64,000 nucleotides of DNA from Latrodectus hesperus. Lineage: Eukaryota > Arthropoda > Arachnida > Araneae > Theridiidae. A program made the translations under genes and the position numbers. Location of the stretch: NCBI GenBank assembly GCA_037975125.1, contig CM075852.1, forward strand, positions 18,712,297 through 18,776,296, given 5' to 3'. The notes below the pieces were generated by a model. That model was not told the DNA's origin, searched no databases, and was given only the letters and a program-made list of their open reading frames with translations. Shown here in pieces: positions 34,111-45,761 of this stretch (its first letter is position 1; each line of letters starts with the position of its first letter).

Positions 34111-34576
34111 TAATGTTAAACCTCAAATCTCCCTGAAAATTCAAACGATTTTTGTGAAAGTATTATTTGAATTAATATATTAATACATATAAAGATTTTC
34201 AGTGTTTAATTACTTTTCTTAACCTTTTGTTACCCATATTACGATTTTTCAGTTTAGCCAATTTATAATTAATTAATTTAGATTAATTATTTTATATTTA
34301 CAGGGACATGTAAAATGTCTTTCAAATGATTTAGAAAATTAGTTTCTTTTAACAGTAATGAGTACATTTATCTACCCATTATAAATTATGTGACCTTTGC
34401 TCTTTTATTTCCTGCATGTTTACCCAGATAATTTGCTTATTCTAACCACAATCACAGACCTGATTAGTTCTGTTGTTAAAACTAGTTCATTATTATTTCT
34501 CATTATTTTTTTATTTACTTTCCTTTCCTTTAGCAAGTTTCTTATGTTGTTTTTATTTTGTTTCTTTTTGTTAGGA

Positions 34577-34762
34577 CTGCTCAAATCGGCTGGAACCGTG
34601 AGGGGGAAAACCAATGGTGAGATTACAAAGAAATTAGGAACATGGCAGAGAAAAAAAATTATAACCTATGGTCATGCTCCAATACACCCTCCACCGAAAA
34701 CTTGTGTTAAAAGTGATGTGTGCAGTTCTTTTGGAGTTCCCAGTTTATATACTCTCCAATGA
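34577..34762 (+). other. Open frame behind a strong splice acceptor, coding status unclear
   Basis: A T-rich tract ending in TTTTTGTTAG (34575) precedes a frame open to a TGA at 34760-34762. It gives LLKSAGTVRGKTNGEITKK...CVKSDVCSSFGVPSLYTLQ, Lys-rich with a HPPPK segment. Entry would need one base from the upstream exon, as after exon 1. It could be an alternative last exon or a transposon scrap. No family is recognised. Confidence 0.25.
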
Positions 34763-36404
34763 GACAATGGACATTTGGCGGTATATATACTTTGGTACAA
34801 GGTATACATCAGCTTAAGGAAAAACAGTTTTTAAACATTAAGTTATGCGTAAAATAATTTCGAATTCATCTCAAAATTTGTAACGATTAATATAACTTTT
34901 TTAGTAAATTTTATATATTAAAATGAACTATTTTAAAATTGTGTTTGATATCTATTTTTATCAAAATAATATTTTGCTTGTATTTTATATTGTTAAAATA
35001 TCCATCAGAATGTCCGTTAGATTCCATTCAAATTAAATTAGATAAAACAATTTAGCTTAATAATAAACAAAATTAATTTATTGTATCTATAAATTTTAAT
35101 TATTGGATAAATATTGAGTTTGGTATATATATACTATTAAAAAATTTATTTTACATATTTATACACACATTTGCTGTTTTGTAATTGACTGGAAAGATTC
35201 CGTAGTGCCAAAATGTTTTGCAAATGATTTTCATAAATCACACTGATGTCTTCAATTTGTACCAAAGAATATATATAAATTAAGTTGCATACTGATGTGC
35301 AATTATGTGATATTTGACAGCTTGGCTTTTTTGCTTTGATTATCTGAGCTACTAGGATTTATGTTTTACATTTGTTATTTTAGAATCACATTCAAATTCT
35401 GTAGTATTATCTGTTGTCAATATCTGTTTTCCTCCATGTTGTCAAAAGATGCAAAAAACAAGTTAAATTGTTAAATTTTATTTATGTATGAATTGTTATT
35501 TAACATTGGTTTTATTAATTATTTATTACATTTTTACAAAGTTTTGACGATTTGAAAAAAATACGATTTTAATAAATTCTTTATAAATTAAAAATAAAAA
35601 AATTGTAATCATCGTAACTGTCATTGTTTTGAATAATAAATTTATAATCAAGAAAATGTGATTTGAGACAACTATGTTCGATTTTATTTTCATGCGAGAT
35701 AATTACTATTACCTAATTATCTTTTGAAATGACATTACAAAATTTTCTTTGCTTTTAGTAACTAAAGATTGGATAGCCCGTTTCATTGAGTTATTTCCTC
35801 GTTAATATTAAATAGAATATTTTTAAATACTGGAAAATTTTAAGTACATACCAAAATTATTTCAAGCGTTTTAATCTCGTATTTAATTAGTGCAAAATGA
35901 GAAGTTTCTAAATGTCCTGAATCCGAATTAGCGCCATTCAACCGTCATTTTTAGACGCATTCTATTTAATGTAATTGCTGTCGCGACCTGGTCTAAACAA
36001 TTTGTTTTTTGGTGTAATTTCTTGCTTTTTGGTGAGAAAAAAAACCCTTGTGATGTTTTTATAGAGCTTTATCCATATTTTATGTATCTGCAATCATTGT
36101 CAGCAAAAGGAATTTGTGAATAATTGGTAATTCTTTTTGTAAAGCATTTTGTATGGCAATTTCTCCTAAATCAAAAGCGATCCTCTGCACGGGTTCTAGT
36201 GAAAGAACTACGTGAAACGTGTATTATGCAATAAATTGTTATATATAAAAAGACTGAAATATTTCGCCAAGTGCAGACAAAGTAGGCTCTGTCGCTTGTA
36301 ATTTTCTAGTTAAAAATAAATTTTATTATAATTATAGTTTTTGTGTGTGTTCTTATTTTCCTGATTTTTAATATTTGCTTGATTATTGATATTTCTGAAA
36401 ATTA
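34763..36404. other. AT-rich, no feature seen
   Basis: Nothing recognisable. Confidence 0.6.
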
Positions 36405-36412
36405 ACATTTTT

Positions 36413-36966
36413 GGTACTTTTCCATTTCGCCGGCGCAGGCGATAAAGTCGCCAAAAATGATACAACCGGCGCTAAAGGGAACATCTCCGATGGTAACCTT
36501 TTTACTGCTACGTTTCCAAAACATGTGACGGCATTTTACTGTCAACGACTTTATTTCGACTCTTTTTTTTTTTTTTTTTTTTCCATTTCATAATTTTATG
36601 CTATGTTGCTATATATGCAAATTTAATAATTTCATAAAATCTCTCTAGAAAAAATCGGATTTTAAAAATGTATTTTAAAAAATAATAATCGTAACAAATT
36701 CACATAAAAAATATTAAAAAAAAAAATAAGATTTTGAAATATGCATCACCCGATAAATTGTAATCTAATATAATAAGTAAATAAATTGAGGCTCTGGCAC
36801 CCATCATTCCACGCATAGCGTGAACACGAGAACAACAATTAAATAAATTCAAAAATTTTTATGTAAAACAATATTTAAAAAAATTTATGTGTATACTGTA
36901 GGCTGTCGCCAATTGGCGACTTAATTTTCGCTGGCTAGATTTGCGCCGGCGAAATGGAAAAGTACC
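36413..36966. mobile_element. Non-autonomous DNA transposon with 8-bp target duplications
   Basis: The terminal inverted repeats start GGTACTTTTCCATTTCGCCG and extend about 25 bases (36413-36437 and 36942-36966). Both ends are followed by the same 8 bp ACATTTTT (36405-36412 and 36967-36974). The 554-base interior has no transposase. An 8-bp duplication fits hAT, P or Merlin superfamilies, and the GG-start is more Merlin-like than hAT-like, but I cannot settle this. Near the right end is a perfect 16-bp palindrome GTCGCCAATTGGCGAC (36905-36920), and near the left end is GCCGGCGCAGGCG. Confidence 0.85.
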
Positions 36967-37005
36967 ACATTTTTTGACAAAAATAGTAATATAAATTTGT
37001 TATAT

Positions 37006-37251
37006 CAGTGATTCTCAAGCTTGTCACATCACATTTTTTAACAATTTCAAAATTTGGCTGCACATAAAATGATTAGTTTGAAAGTAGTTTAAAAGTTGTT
37101 GGATGTAAAATAAAATAATGTATTTGCTGCAAAAACAGCACTACGTTTATTACTTTACTCGTAATGAAAAAAAGCATTATGATTTTTACTATATGTTTCT
37201 AACATCTGGCGGTGCACAAAACCACCGCTGCAAAGTGGTTGAGAATCACTA
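37006..37251. mobile_element. hAT-like MITE
   Basis: The left end CAGTGATTCTCAAGCTTG and the right end GGTTGAGAATCACT(A) are inverted copies of the CAGTGRTTCTCAACC ends typical of hAT/Charlie-type elements. The interior of about 220 bases has no coding capacity (GGCTGCACATAAAATG...GGCGGTGCACAAAACCACC). A clear 8-bp target duplication was not seen, and the last base of the right end is changed. Confidence 0.7.
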
Positions 37252-38559
37252 TATTTTATTTATTATTAGCTATTACCTACATTAAGCAAATAACTCTTCA
37301 AATACATTCTAATAGAGTTCAAGTCGCTATTTCCACTGATATCACATCTGCATAATCACATACATGTTTTCACGTTGAACTGGTATGAATACGATTCCAG
37401 TCATTAATGTATGAGTTCAAGTCACACACGTCGATTTTTGTTGTAATTCTGAATCAATTTTAAATCATTTTATTTGAATCAGTATGAGTGAACTATAAGT
37501 GAGCTTATAGTAATAAGTCATGTATGTGCATACATAATTAATCATTTGATAATTAGACTGAGTACTAGTTTTTGAACTTTGACTTTTCATTTCCTATTAA
37601 TAAAAGTTTTGGACAAACAATATTCACCATCATGTTATATATCATTGTTCTTGTGGTATTTATTCTATGGATTGACTACCAAGAACACTGGTAAATAACG
37701 TTCTGGGCATTTGAGTATTTGTCTATGGCCAATACAGTATACAAGCTGAGCTCCGATTCACCTTATGAGATTTTATGCTTGTTGTGTTCATTGTAAGTTC
37801 AGTCAACTTTTTCTCAAAATGATATTCTTTTTTAAGAATGAATGCGCGTGTTATATTGGATAATCTAGAGAAACATAAAAAGTGTCCAATTTTATAATGA
37901 AATACAAATATAATAACAGCATTTGAAAGAGTTTTTGTACCTCCCTCAATGATACAGTATAAAGATTTAATACTTGAATATATAAAACTTGTTTCTTATT
38001 AAGCTCCTATAGTTTTACATTTTGATTTAGTTGTAAATTTGCTTGGAGAAAAATAATTATGTGTTTTATTTCTAAAGATTTTTTTTCAAGCTTAATAAAT
38101 TCATAGAAATTTTCTGACTTAAGTAACTTTTTTATAAATTTTTGATGAAATTTGGAACTGGAGCTTAGCATGTCCAAACACCAAGTGGTATAAAAATCCA
38201 GATGGAAGTTCTTTTTTATTTAACGTATGGGATGGGTTAAACTCTTAAGAATTGTTATTTTGAGTGTGCAAATGAATGGTGGGTCTTTCAATTCGTATAT
38301 TTGACTTTCGCATCGAATGTGGATATTTAAAATCCGGAATTTTTAAATGAACTGCACTGACAGATTGATTCAGCCGTTTAGGCAAATCGTTAGCCTTGTG
38401 TAAAATTTACATAACAGGAAATAGACGAGTTGTGATTAAACTTTCAATGCATTCATGAAAAATCGGCGGTGGCAACGGTATCTGCCATATTTTTAAATGA
38501 AGATATTATACAGCAGATGTTTGAACGTATTATACCTGGGCGAATGCAATACTAGGTGT
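37252..38559. other. AT-rich, possibly one very old SINE A trace
   Basis: Around 37412-37472 the order GAGTTCAAGTC...TGTTGTAATTC...TCAATTTTAAAT vaguely follows SINE A. The rest is featureless. Confidence 0.3.
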
Positions 38560-39270
38560 AAAAAAAATTCTTATCAGCACATTTCTGACTTTGATAAAGG
38601 TCGAACTGTAGCCCACCGGGATTGAGATTTATTATATGACAATTCTTTCGAGGTTCCACGACAGTCTACATAATATGAGTTGCTGGGATGGTGGTGGTCA
38701 CATGGAATACTGTTATTAGATCTCAACGGTGGTATCAATATCAAGCAATCCATCATCAAGAGTTTAAAGATAAGCATAGTATTCCCGTACTCATAATGGA
38801 TGGTACAGCAGCATCAGAAGTTCAGGGTTAAAAAGTTGAGTCGTTTGTCCAAATGTTCTACAGGATCAATTTGACGATGCTTGCGGTGATATTAAAGTCA
38901 TTTTCATCAACATTGCTTTGACTACCTTTGGTATATAGGAGAGCTTTCAATGATTCGATCGCAGGAAGGACGTGACTTCTTTTCTTCAGACGTCATGTTT
39001 CTGCTCTTTATTCGATTCTCATGAAACCTTATGTTTCAGCAGAATAATATAAGACCACATGTTGCCTTATTGTACCAACTTTACTTCATATAGAAAATGT
39101 TCGGTTGCTGCCTTGGCCAGCTCTATTTTCGGGTCTCATAAATAAAAAAGTAAGTGGTACACACACACACGATTGCCAAGTTACTGGCTCATCATTATAC
39201 ACCAGTCATTACGGTCAATAAATTATGACATCGTATTTAAACTGCATTGGCATTTGTAACTGTGAATGTC
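38560..39270 (+). pseudogene. Tc1-like transposase, heavily decayed
   Basis: Scattered frames keep Tc1 landmarks in order. SDFDKGRTVAHR (38584-38619) recalls the start of the N-terminal helix-turn-helix. FQQNNIRPHVA (39034-39066) is the second catalytic block, in which the usual D of QDNARPH has become N. A segment resembling the W-P-A motif and a C-terminal SLRSINYDI-like stretch follow. Stops and frameshifts interrupt every part, and terminal repeats are not recognisable. The protein once cut and pasted the element at TA sites. This copy is dead. Confidence 0.7.
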
Positions 39271-40130
39271 ATCCACAATCCACATGTGTAAATGCTATTA
39301 TTGCTACTGGAAATGGTTGTTCTTTCTATTGATTACTCAGTTCTATGCTACTGAATTTCTGGATAATTTAATCGTTTGTGATTTCTCCAAGATAAAATCA
39401 TTGGACAAATAGATTATTTAAATTTTTTCCTAGGGTATTAGTTTTAAGTTTCAAATTTGTACTTTTAAAGTTCTATCCATCAGTATATACATATATTTCA
39501 TCTAGTTAACTGTAATTGTAATTTTTCTTAATTATGACAATTTCTCTATTTGAAAGATGTTTCATAGAAAATTTGTATAAAAATTTTAAAATTGTATTGT
39601 TAAGAGATACTTCAATAAGGATTGTGATGTTTTTATACGAATAAATATTCCATGATTTATATTCTTATTTAAAGAGAATATAACACACTTCTTATAAACT
39701 TCATTTTTTTTATTGATGAGATCAGAAAAAAAGAAAATGGTATAAACTGAAATTTTAACGGAAGAGTCTATCATTTTAAATTTTTGTCCTTCTGTAAGGA
39801 AAAATAATAATCAAAAATGGCCTAACGTTATAATATTTAAATATCTTCATTTGATAAAAAAAAATGAATAAATTTCATAAGAGAAGCACGTCATTGTAAA
39901 TACATATATTTAATATAAAATAAGATTTCAGAGTAAGATTAATTTAGAATATAAAAAATACTGATTAATTTATAAATTATAAAAAAACATTAGTTTGAGA
40001 AAATTTATGCATTGACAGATGTAAATAAAAAACACGATTAATGAGAAATGTATATTATTTTTTAACACATATATATTTGCGTCTTTACTATTGGATTTTA
40101 TTACACCTTATCAATAACAATAAATTTTAC
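39271..40130. other. AT-rich, no feature seen
   Basis: Nothing recognisable apart from short frames. Confidence 0.6.
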
Positions 40131-40143
40131 CAAAGTATTTTTA

Positions 40144-40170
40144 GACCGTTGGGCGACAAACAAACCAAAT
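40144..40170 (+). mobile_element. 27-base tail-only SINE A insertion
   Basis: GACCGTTGGGCGACAAAC followed by AAACCAAAT matches only the 3' end of SINE A. It is flanked by a perfect 13-bp target duplication CAAAGTATTTTTA at 40131-40143 and 40171-40183. It is an extreme 5' truncation, as expected from target-primed reverse transcription that stopped early. Confidence 0.88.
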
Positions 40171-40183
40171 CAAAGTATTTTTA

Positions 40184-42000
40184 CATCAATTGAAATTAAA
40201 TGTTATTTTGATACAGCTTTTTTCACCTAAACTTTGTAATAATTTTGACGTGTAGCCTTTATTGTCATGCTTCTTTAAATATTTGAAAAGTTTGAAGTTT
40301 GTACATTGAATTGGATTGTCCAGAGACTTCGATCTCTGATACTGTATCCATTTTTTCCAGACTTTCAATAATTTTCTTTAGACTATTATCCTGTGTTAAA
40401 ATGTGCTGTTATTTAATGTGATATCGTTAAATGGAACAATGGTTGCCCATTCTAAGGAATTTGAACATTTGTACAATCTTTCCTTCTGGGAAAACTGTTC
40501 GCCATATTCTTGTGTCACAAATACGAAATCTCTAGACACTTCAAAATACTTACACCGACAAACATACATACAAGAGTACATATTCATCTCTCATTACACA
40601 ACAAAGGTGGGATTGAGCATAAGACCTACTTTCGAATATTAAGTTCCTATCTCTAGAAGACATTTAAACCATATTTTTATATAGTTTTTTTTTGTTTTGT
40701 TTATTGTAGTTATTTTGTTGTTTGTAGATTTAAAACAATTGGCAATATCATCCACAATCCCAGATCATGACTGGATTTCCATCGTGCCCTAATGCTTTAT
40801 TTACACATTTGTCTTTGAATTCTTCTTTCTTAGATCACCATGTATTTTTTAAGTCTTTCTTTGTATTGAAGATTTGAAATCTGTTTTCGTTTACAAAATG
40901 AATGCTACTCCACAAATTTAAATATTTTTTGGCCTAAATGCCAATATTTCTTTGGTATATATATATAATAAAATTTCTTTTATAAAATATCTTTACCATT
41001 TGACTGACAATCTGGTATTACTTACACTTTTTTCTATATTAATATTTAAAACATGACTTGATTTGATTTTTCTGACAATTCCACCACCTGTATCATTTTA
41101 GTTTTTACCTATAATGAAATTCCCCATATTGCTAAACATTTGTCAAACAATTTTTTTATTTTTGTGTAACTTTCAAAATATTGTTAATCTTATGATAATT
41201 TCCATTTTTGCAAAATATATAAAATCTTTGTTTTCGAAGTTTTAGAAAAAATTTTTATCATAAAAAATTATATAATTTTTCTCCCAAGCTCAACACTCTT
41301 AAGAAAACTCAATGCAAGATTTGCAGTCAGTGCAACATTTTTTATATTTAAAATTGATCAAATCATTTTAAAATGCAAAAATGAAAACCAGAACAAAAGC
41401 CAGGTTTTCAACAATTTAACTCATCGAAAAATCACAATTTGGGTCGATTATTCAATGATATTTCCCAAAATTATATTTCTGACTAAGTGTTATCATATAT
41501 AACGTAAAGATATTTCTTACTATAGATACTGATTATAATCAGTATCCAGTTAATCAGTAGAAGAAAATGAGTTCAACTATTTACATTCATGATGCAAGAA
41601 ATGCTGAATGGTGTGCAATAAAAACATTTTTTGAATGCTTTCATTACACAGCAAATTTTTTTTATAAAACTCATGAAATATTATAATATTATTATAAGAT
41701 AAGGTATTTCTCTGATGTGGCCACTTCATTGCAAAGATATGATTCATAGCTCTAAAATCAAAAATATTTCATAAAGGTATTTATTAACAGTTTAGGATCT
41801 CTGTGCGATTTCTTTTCACTTGGCGATTTCCTTTCATTTGACAATCTTAGTGATTTCCTTTCTTATTGATTTTTATTATTATAAATAATTGATTGTTTAA
41901 AAAGATATTGTAGTGTAATAAAGAATAATATTAAAAATTTTGTTAGAAATAAATTTATTTGAATTGGTCAGAAAAATTTTTTTCTATGTCAAATGTGATA
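40184..42000. other. AT-rich, no gene seen
   Basis: Overlapping frames of 60-79 codons on both strands at about 40186-40642 show no motif. I treat them as chance. Confidence 0.5.
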
Positions 42001-43273
42001 CAAGGGTCACTCTGAAATTTTTGAGATACAACTAGGTTTTTAAAGTTATACCTACAAAATTTTAGGTGTGTTCAAAGTAGTCTCCTCCAGCATCAATGCA
42101 CTTTTGTAGATGAATTTTCCACCGATTAAATGCCTCAAGCCATTCATTTCTTCGAATAGATGAAAAAAATGCATTTATAGCCACATCAATCTCTTCTTCT
42201 GAATGAAAACGACGTCCACGTAAGTTCTTTTTTAGATTAAAGAATAACCAAAAGTCGCACATAGCTAGATCAGGTGAATACGGCGGATGTTCGACACTTT
42301 AATTTGTTTTTGTTTAAGAAACTCAACTGTTAATCCGGCTGTATGTGAAGATGCATTGTCATGGTGAAGCATTAGTCCCCTAACATTCAGTTCTTGTAGA
42401 ATTTCTGGAAGACATTTAGTGGTATACCAGTTTGCTGTTACTGTCTTCTGTTCTTCCAACTTGATGGATTTGACCAATCCGTACTTCTGAAGAAAACGGC
42501 ATACATCACTTTTTTCAGTGGGCGTTGTTTTTTCACCATTGTCGGTGTGGGATCATCTTCAAAGGCCCATACTTTGCTTTTTTGACGTGTTGGAACGTCA
42601 AACGTTTGACGTGTTGGAACGTATGTACGTTTCATCACCTGTTACAATTTTAGAAATGATGCGGTGGCCACCATCATTCAGCATATTAAGAGTTTCTTTA
42701 CTGATTCTAACACGCTCCTCTTTTTGAAGCTCAGTTAGATTATGGGGAACGCAACGGCAAACTACTTTTTTCATATGTAATTCTTCATGAGTGATTTTGT
42801 GTATGGCTGCGGATCCAATGTTAAGTTCCTTCTGTATCATTTGATAGGTACAGCGATTATCATCCATTAACATTTTTCAATGGCAGACACATTATCCGGG
42901 ATTACTGCCGATGGCGGCCTTCCTGTGTGTTCTTCATCCTGGAGAAAATTGCGACCTCTTCTAAATCTCTAAACCATCTGAATACAGTAGCACGAGTTGG
43001 AGATTCATCACCAAATACTAATTGCAACCGTTGAACGCATTCTTCTTGATTTAATCCTGCTTTGAAATCGTAGAAAATCATAGCGCGAAAATGTTCTCGC
43101 GTTAACTCCATTTTCTCTTCAGTTTAAAATTTATTCCACGATAAACAAGTTGAAGTAAGTCAGTAAAAAATCGTCTTCTGTGTTAAAATACTCTGTACTT
43201 TAAAATTAAACCGTTATTTTTATTTTGTAAATTCTCGTCTACGCGTATCTCAAAAATTTCAGAGTAACCCTTG
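42001..43273 (-). mobile_element. Full-length mariner element with intact ends
   Basis: The inverted repeats CAAGGGTYACTCTGAAATTT extend about 29 bases (42001-42029 and 43245-43273), with one difference near the tip. TA flanks both sides (41999-42000 and 43274-43275). The length of 1273 bases is normal for mariner. The transposase is on the minus strand and broken (see the next entry). Confidence 0.95.
42062..43111 (-). pseudogene. mariner transposase (DD34D type), frameshifted
   Basis: The start MELTREHFRAMIFYDFKAGL opens the helix-turn-helix region (43111 to about 42902). Successive frames then carry the linker, ITGDET-like VTGDETYI (first Asp), KVWAFEDDPTPTMVKK, LHHDNASSHTA (second Asp), EHPPYSPDLAMCDFWLF (third Asp, about 34 residues after the second) and the C-terminus to CIDAGGDYFEHT. 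Total length is about 350 codons, as expected. The frame changes four times, so no complete protein can be made. A duplicated 18-base segment (42581-42598 and 42605-42622) falls just after the first catalytic block. The enzyme would excise and insert the element at TA. Confidence 0.92.
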
Positions 43274-43515
43274 TATATGTAAGATATCTGCGGTAAATTT
43301 TTTCATCTGGTTTAAATATTTAAAAGTATTTAAAGATAACACATTTAATCTTAAGATATATTTAAATTAGGTATCTTAAAATTTAGTATCCAATTTAAAT
43401 GTAGGATTTGCGTGAGGACTTATTCACCTCCCATGAATTTTTCGCGGTATAATTGTTATGGTGAAAGTTATTTCCTATTTTCACATTTACATACATTTAT
43501 CAACCGTATAAAAAC

Positions 43516-43900
43516 ATTTTTGTTTGATTTTCTTAATTGTTCATTAAAAACATTTATGACATTTCTTATATAATCCCATTCCCCAATATTTTTTTGAATG
43601 TTTATTATTACTTACGTGTATGTATTCATTAAAAATATTTTGTACACTATTTTTGAACTTGATTGAAAGTCTGACTAGAATATAAATATTAAAAATTTAT
43701 AATATAGCCCTTTTCGATATTTTTTGTTTGATTTGATTAATTGCTTATTAAGAACAACTGATGATATTTCTTTTATAATCATATTCCCCAATAATTTTTT
43801 TAATGTTTATTGTTACGTAAGTGTAAAAATATTTTGTACACTCTTTTCGAACTTGATAAAAAACTTGCCTAGAATATAAATTTAAAATATGGCCTTTTTC
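43516..43900. repeat. Diverged tandem duplication, period about 204 bases
   Basis: Unit 1 starts near 43516 and unit 2 near 43720. Shared in order are TTTGTTTGATTT, ATTCCCCAATA, AATGTTTATT, AATATTTTGTACACT, GAACTTGAT, CTAGAATATAAAT and a final ATAGCCC/ATGGCC. Small indels separate the copies. Confidence 0.85.
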
Positions 43901-44237
43901 TCTAATCTAACAGTTCCAACTAATCTCTAAGTGAAACACTACCAATCAAAAATTAATGTGATAAACTGTACTAAAATGCAGTACGACGTTCAAAATAATT
44001 GTGTAAGAATTGTCAGTTCTTTTTCTTCTTTCAAGAATAATAAATATACAAAAAGAAATGAAATATTTGCTGCATTTATATAAACACTTATTTTTTTAAC
44101 CAAAATATTTTTATCTAATTTATGCCATACATAAATTAACATATTCATATTTAATATGTGATGTATTATACATTAATTAAAAAATAGTGTGATGTTAAAT
44201 TAAGCCGTATAGATAAAAAGTTAGTCGTAATCTAATG
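43901..44237. other. AT-rich, no feature seen
   Basis: The last 15 bases (44223-44237) are the left target duplication of the next SINE. Confidence 0.6.
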
Positions 44238-44505
44238 TTGTTGTCGTGTCCCAGCTATGCTGGCAATATGGGGTGTGCTGCTCCACTTTTCCAACTGAAC
44301 CCTATTTTGGTGTGGAGTCCGACTTCCTCAGTACACACATGCCATAGATATCCGTTTATAGGGTAGGCAATGATTTACAACCCATTCATACAAGGAAAGG
44401 ACAAAGACAGGATAGATAAAGTACATCCATGCCCGAACCGGGATTCGAACCCAGGACCTCCTTGTCCGTAGTCAGGTACGCTGACCACTAGACAAGTTGG
44501 GCGGC
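44238..44505 (-). mobile_element. SINE B, copy 2
   Basis: The reverse complement aligns end to end with 31356-31624, including the tRNA-like head (GGGTTCGAATCCCGGTTCGG) and the GCTGGCA...ACAACA end. It is flanked by a perfect 15-bp target duplication AGTCGTAATCTAATG (44223-44237 and 44506-44520). The length of 268 bases matches copy 1, so this is probably a complete element. Confidence 0.95.
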
Positions 44506-44520
44506 AGTCGTAATCTAATG

Positions 44521-45395
44521 AAAGATTAATATTATGATAGTATTTTATCCATTTATTAATTTTGGAGTTTTCTATAACCTGAACAACCTGTCTTGGACAC
44601 TGTACTTGTTACTTCAGTGAGACTATTTTATTTCATGCTTCACATGAAGGGATTCATTTATTTCAAAGTCATTTGTTCGTAACACATTCTTCGGAATTTT
44701 ACGTAACATGTATGTCTAAACTGCAAAACGTCTCTCTATGCGTGAAAAATTATACACTCATTGCCACGAAAATGTAATTTACGAGGCTTCACAGATAATG
44801 AGACCATTGTTTTAATTATACTATCCTGCTATAAAACTAGGTCGCGGTGTAAATTTTAATTTTCTTTCAATTAAATTTTTAAAATAAAAACTTTCTTTTT
44901 TTGTAATTCTTTCTCAAAGAATTCATCTTTTTACATCATTCTTTATTATGCAATTACAACTTTTACATTTTAAAACGCCTCTTGTGAGAAGTAAATTGTG
45001 TGAAGTAAAATTAGGTATAAGAATTAATTTATACTTGTATCCAAAAATGACATTTTTAAGAAAGCATTAATTTTGCATTAAAATTACAAATCAACATCTA
45101 TCTGTTAAAATTTAATTTTTTGTTTATCATAAATTTTGATAAAAACTTTTTGTTTTTTTAATTATAATTTTTTCCTGAAACCATTACATATTTATAAAAA
45201 TGCGTATAGTAATAAATGTCTTGGTTTAGTTTTAAACTTCTCAAAATTAATTTCCAAACACATTAACCGACACATATTTACTATTATCAAAATTTTGAAC
45301 TCAAGATTATACCAGTGTAATATCTTCTTTTAAGTATTATTTTAATGCATTAATAAAAATGTAATAATTAGTTATGTGAAAAATCAAACACTTAA
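44521..45395. other. AT-rich, no feature seen
   Basis: Nothing recognisable. Confidence 0.6.
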
Positions 45396-45404
45396 CAGAC
45401 GAGA

Positions 45405-45530
45405 ACTTTCGATTTCGGATGTAAGAGACACAAGAGGCATAGTGGGAGTGTGTCGGAGCGAGAGGAACGGTGGGGTTGTGTAAAGACGAGTGGTAGCGGA
45501 GGTACCGCTTCCAGGCAATGGAAAATACAT
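45405..45530. other. GC-richer patch of unknown origin
   Basis: A purine-rich plus strand (GTGGGAGTGTGTCGGAGCG, GAGGTACCGCTTCCAGGC) stands out from its AT-rich surroundings. It lies inside a 73-codon minus-strand frame without recognisable motifs. It may be a repeat fragment. Confidence 0.35.
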
Positions 45531-45761
45531 GTGTTTCGAATAATGTAAAAAGAACCATCTAAATTTATGTTTGTGTCTATAATTAATGTTTTTTTTTTGT
45601 TAATGTAAAATAAATCTGTCGTAAAAAAGAAGATATTTTGGTATTAACTGAATGATCCTGGAAACGACAGGTTCGTGAAACCATCACAAGTTATATTCCA
45701 CAATTCTGACAATTCTCTTTCTTATTGTTAACTTTTATGATTTAGTTATTAAGTTAAGGTA

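Noticed and set aside
37412..37472. Possible fourth full SINE A copy
   Set aside because: Only loose similarity in order, too decayed to claim.
42518..42727. Plus-strand 69-codon frame
   Set aside because: Shadow of the minus-strand mariner transposase.
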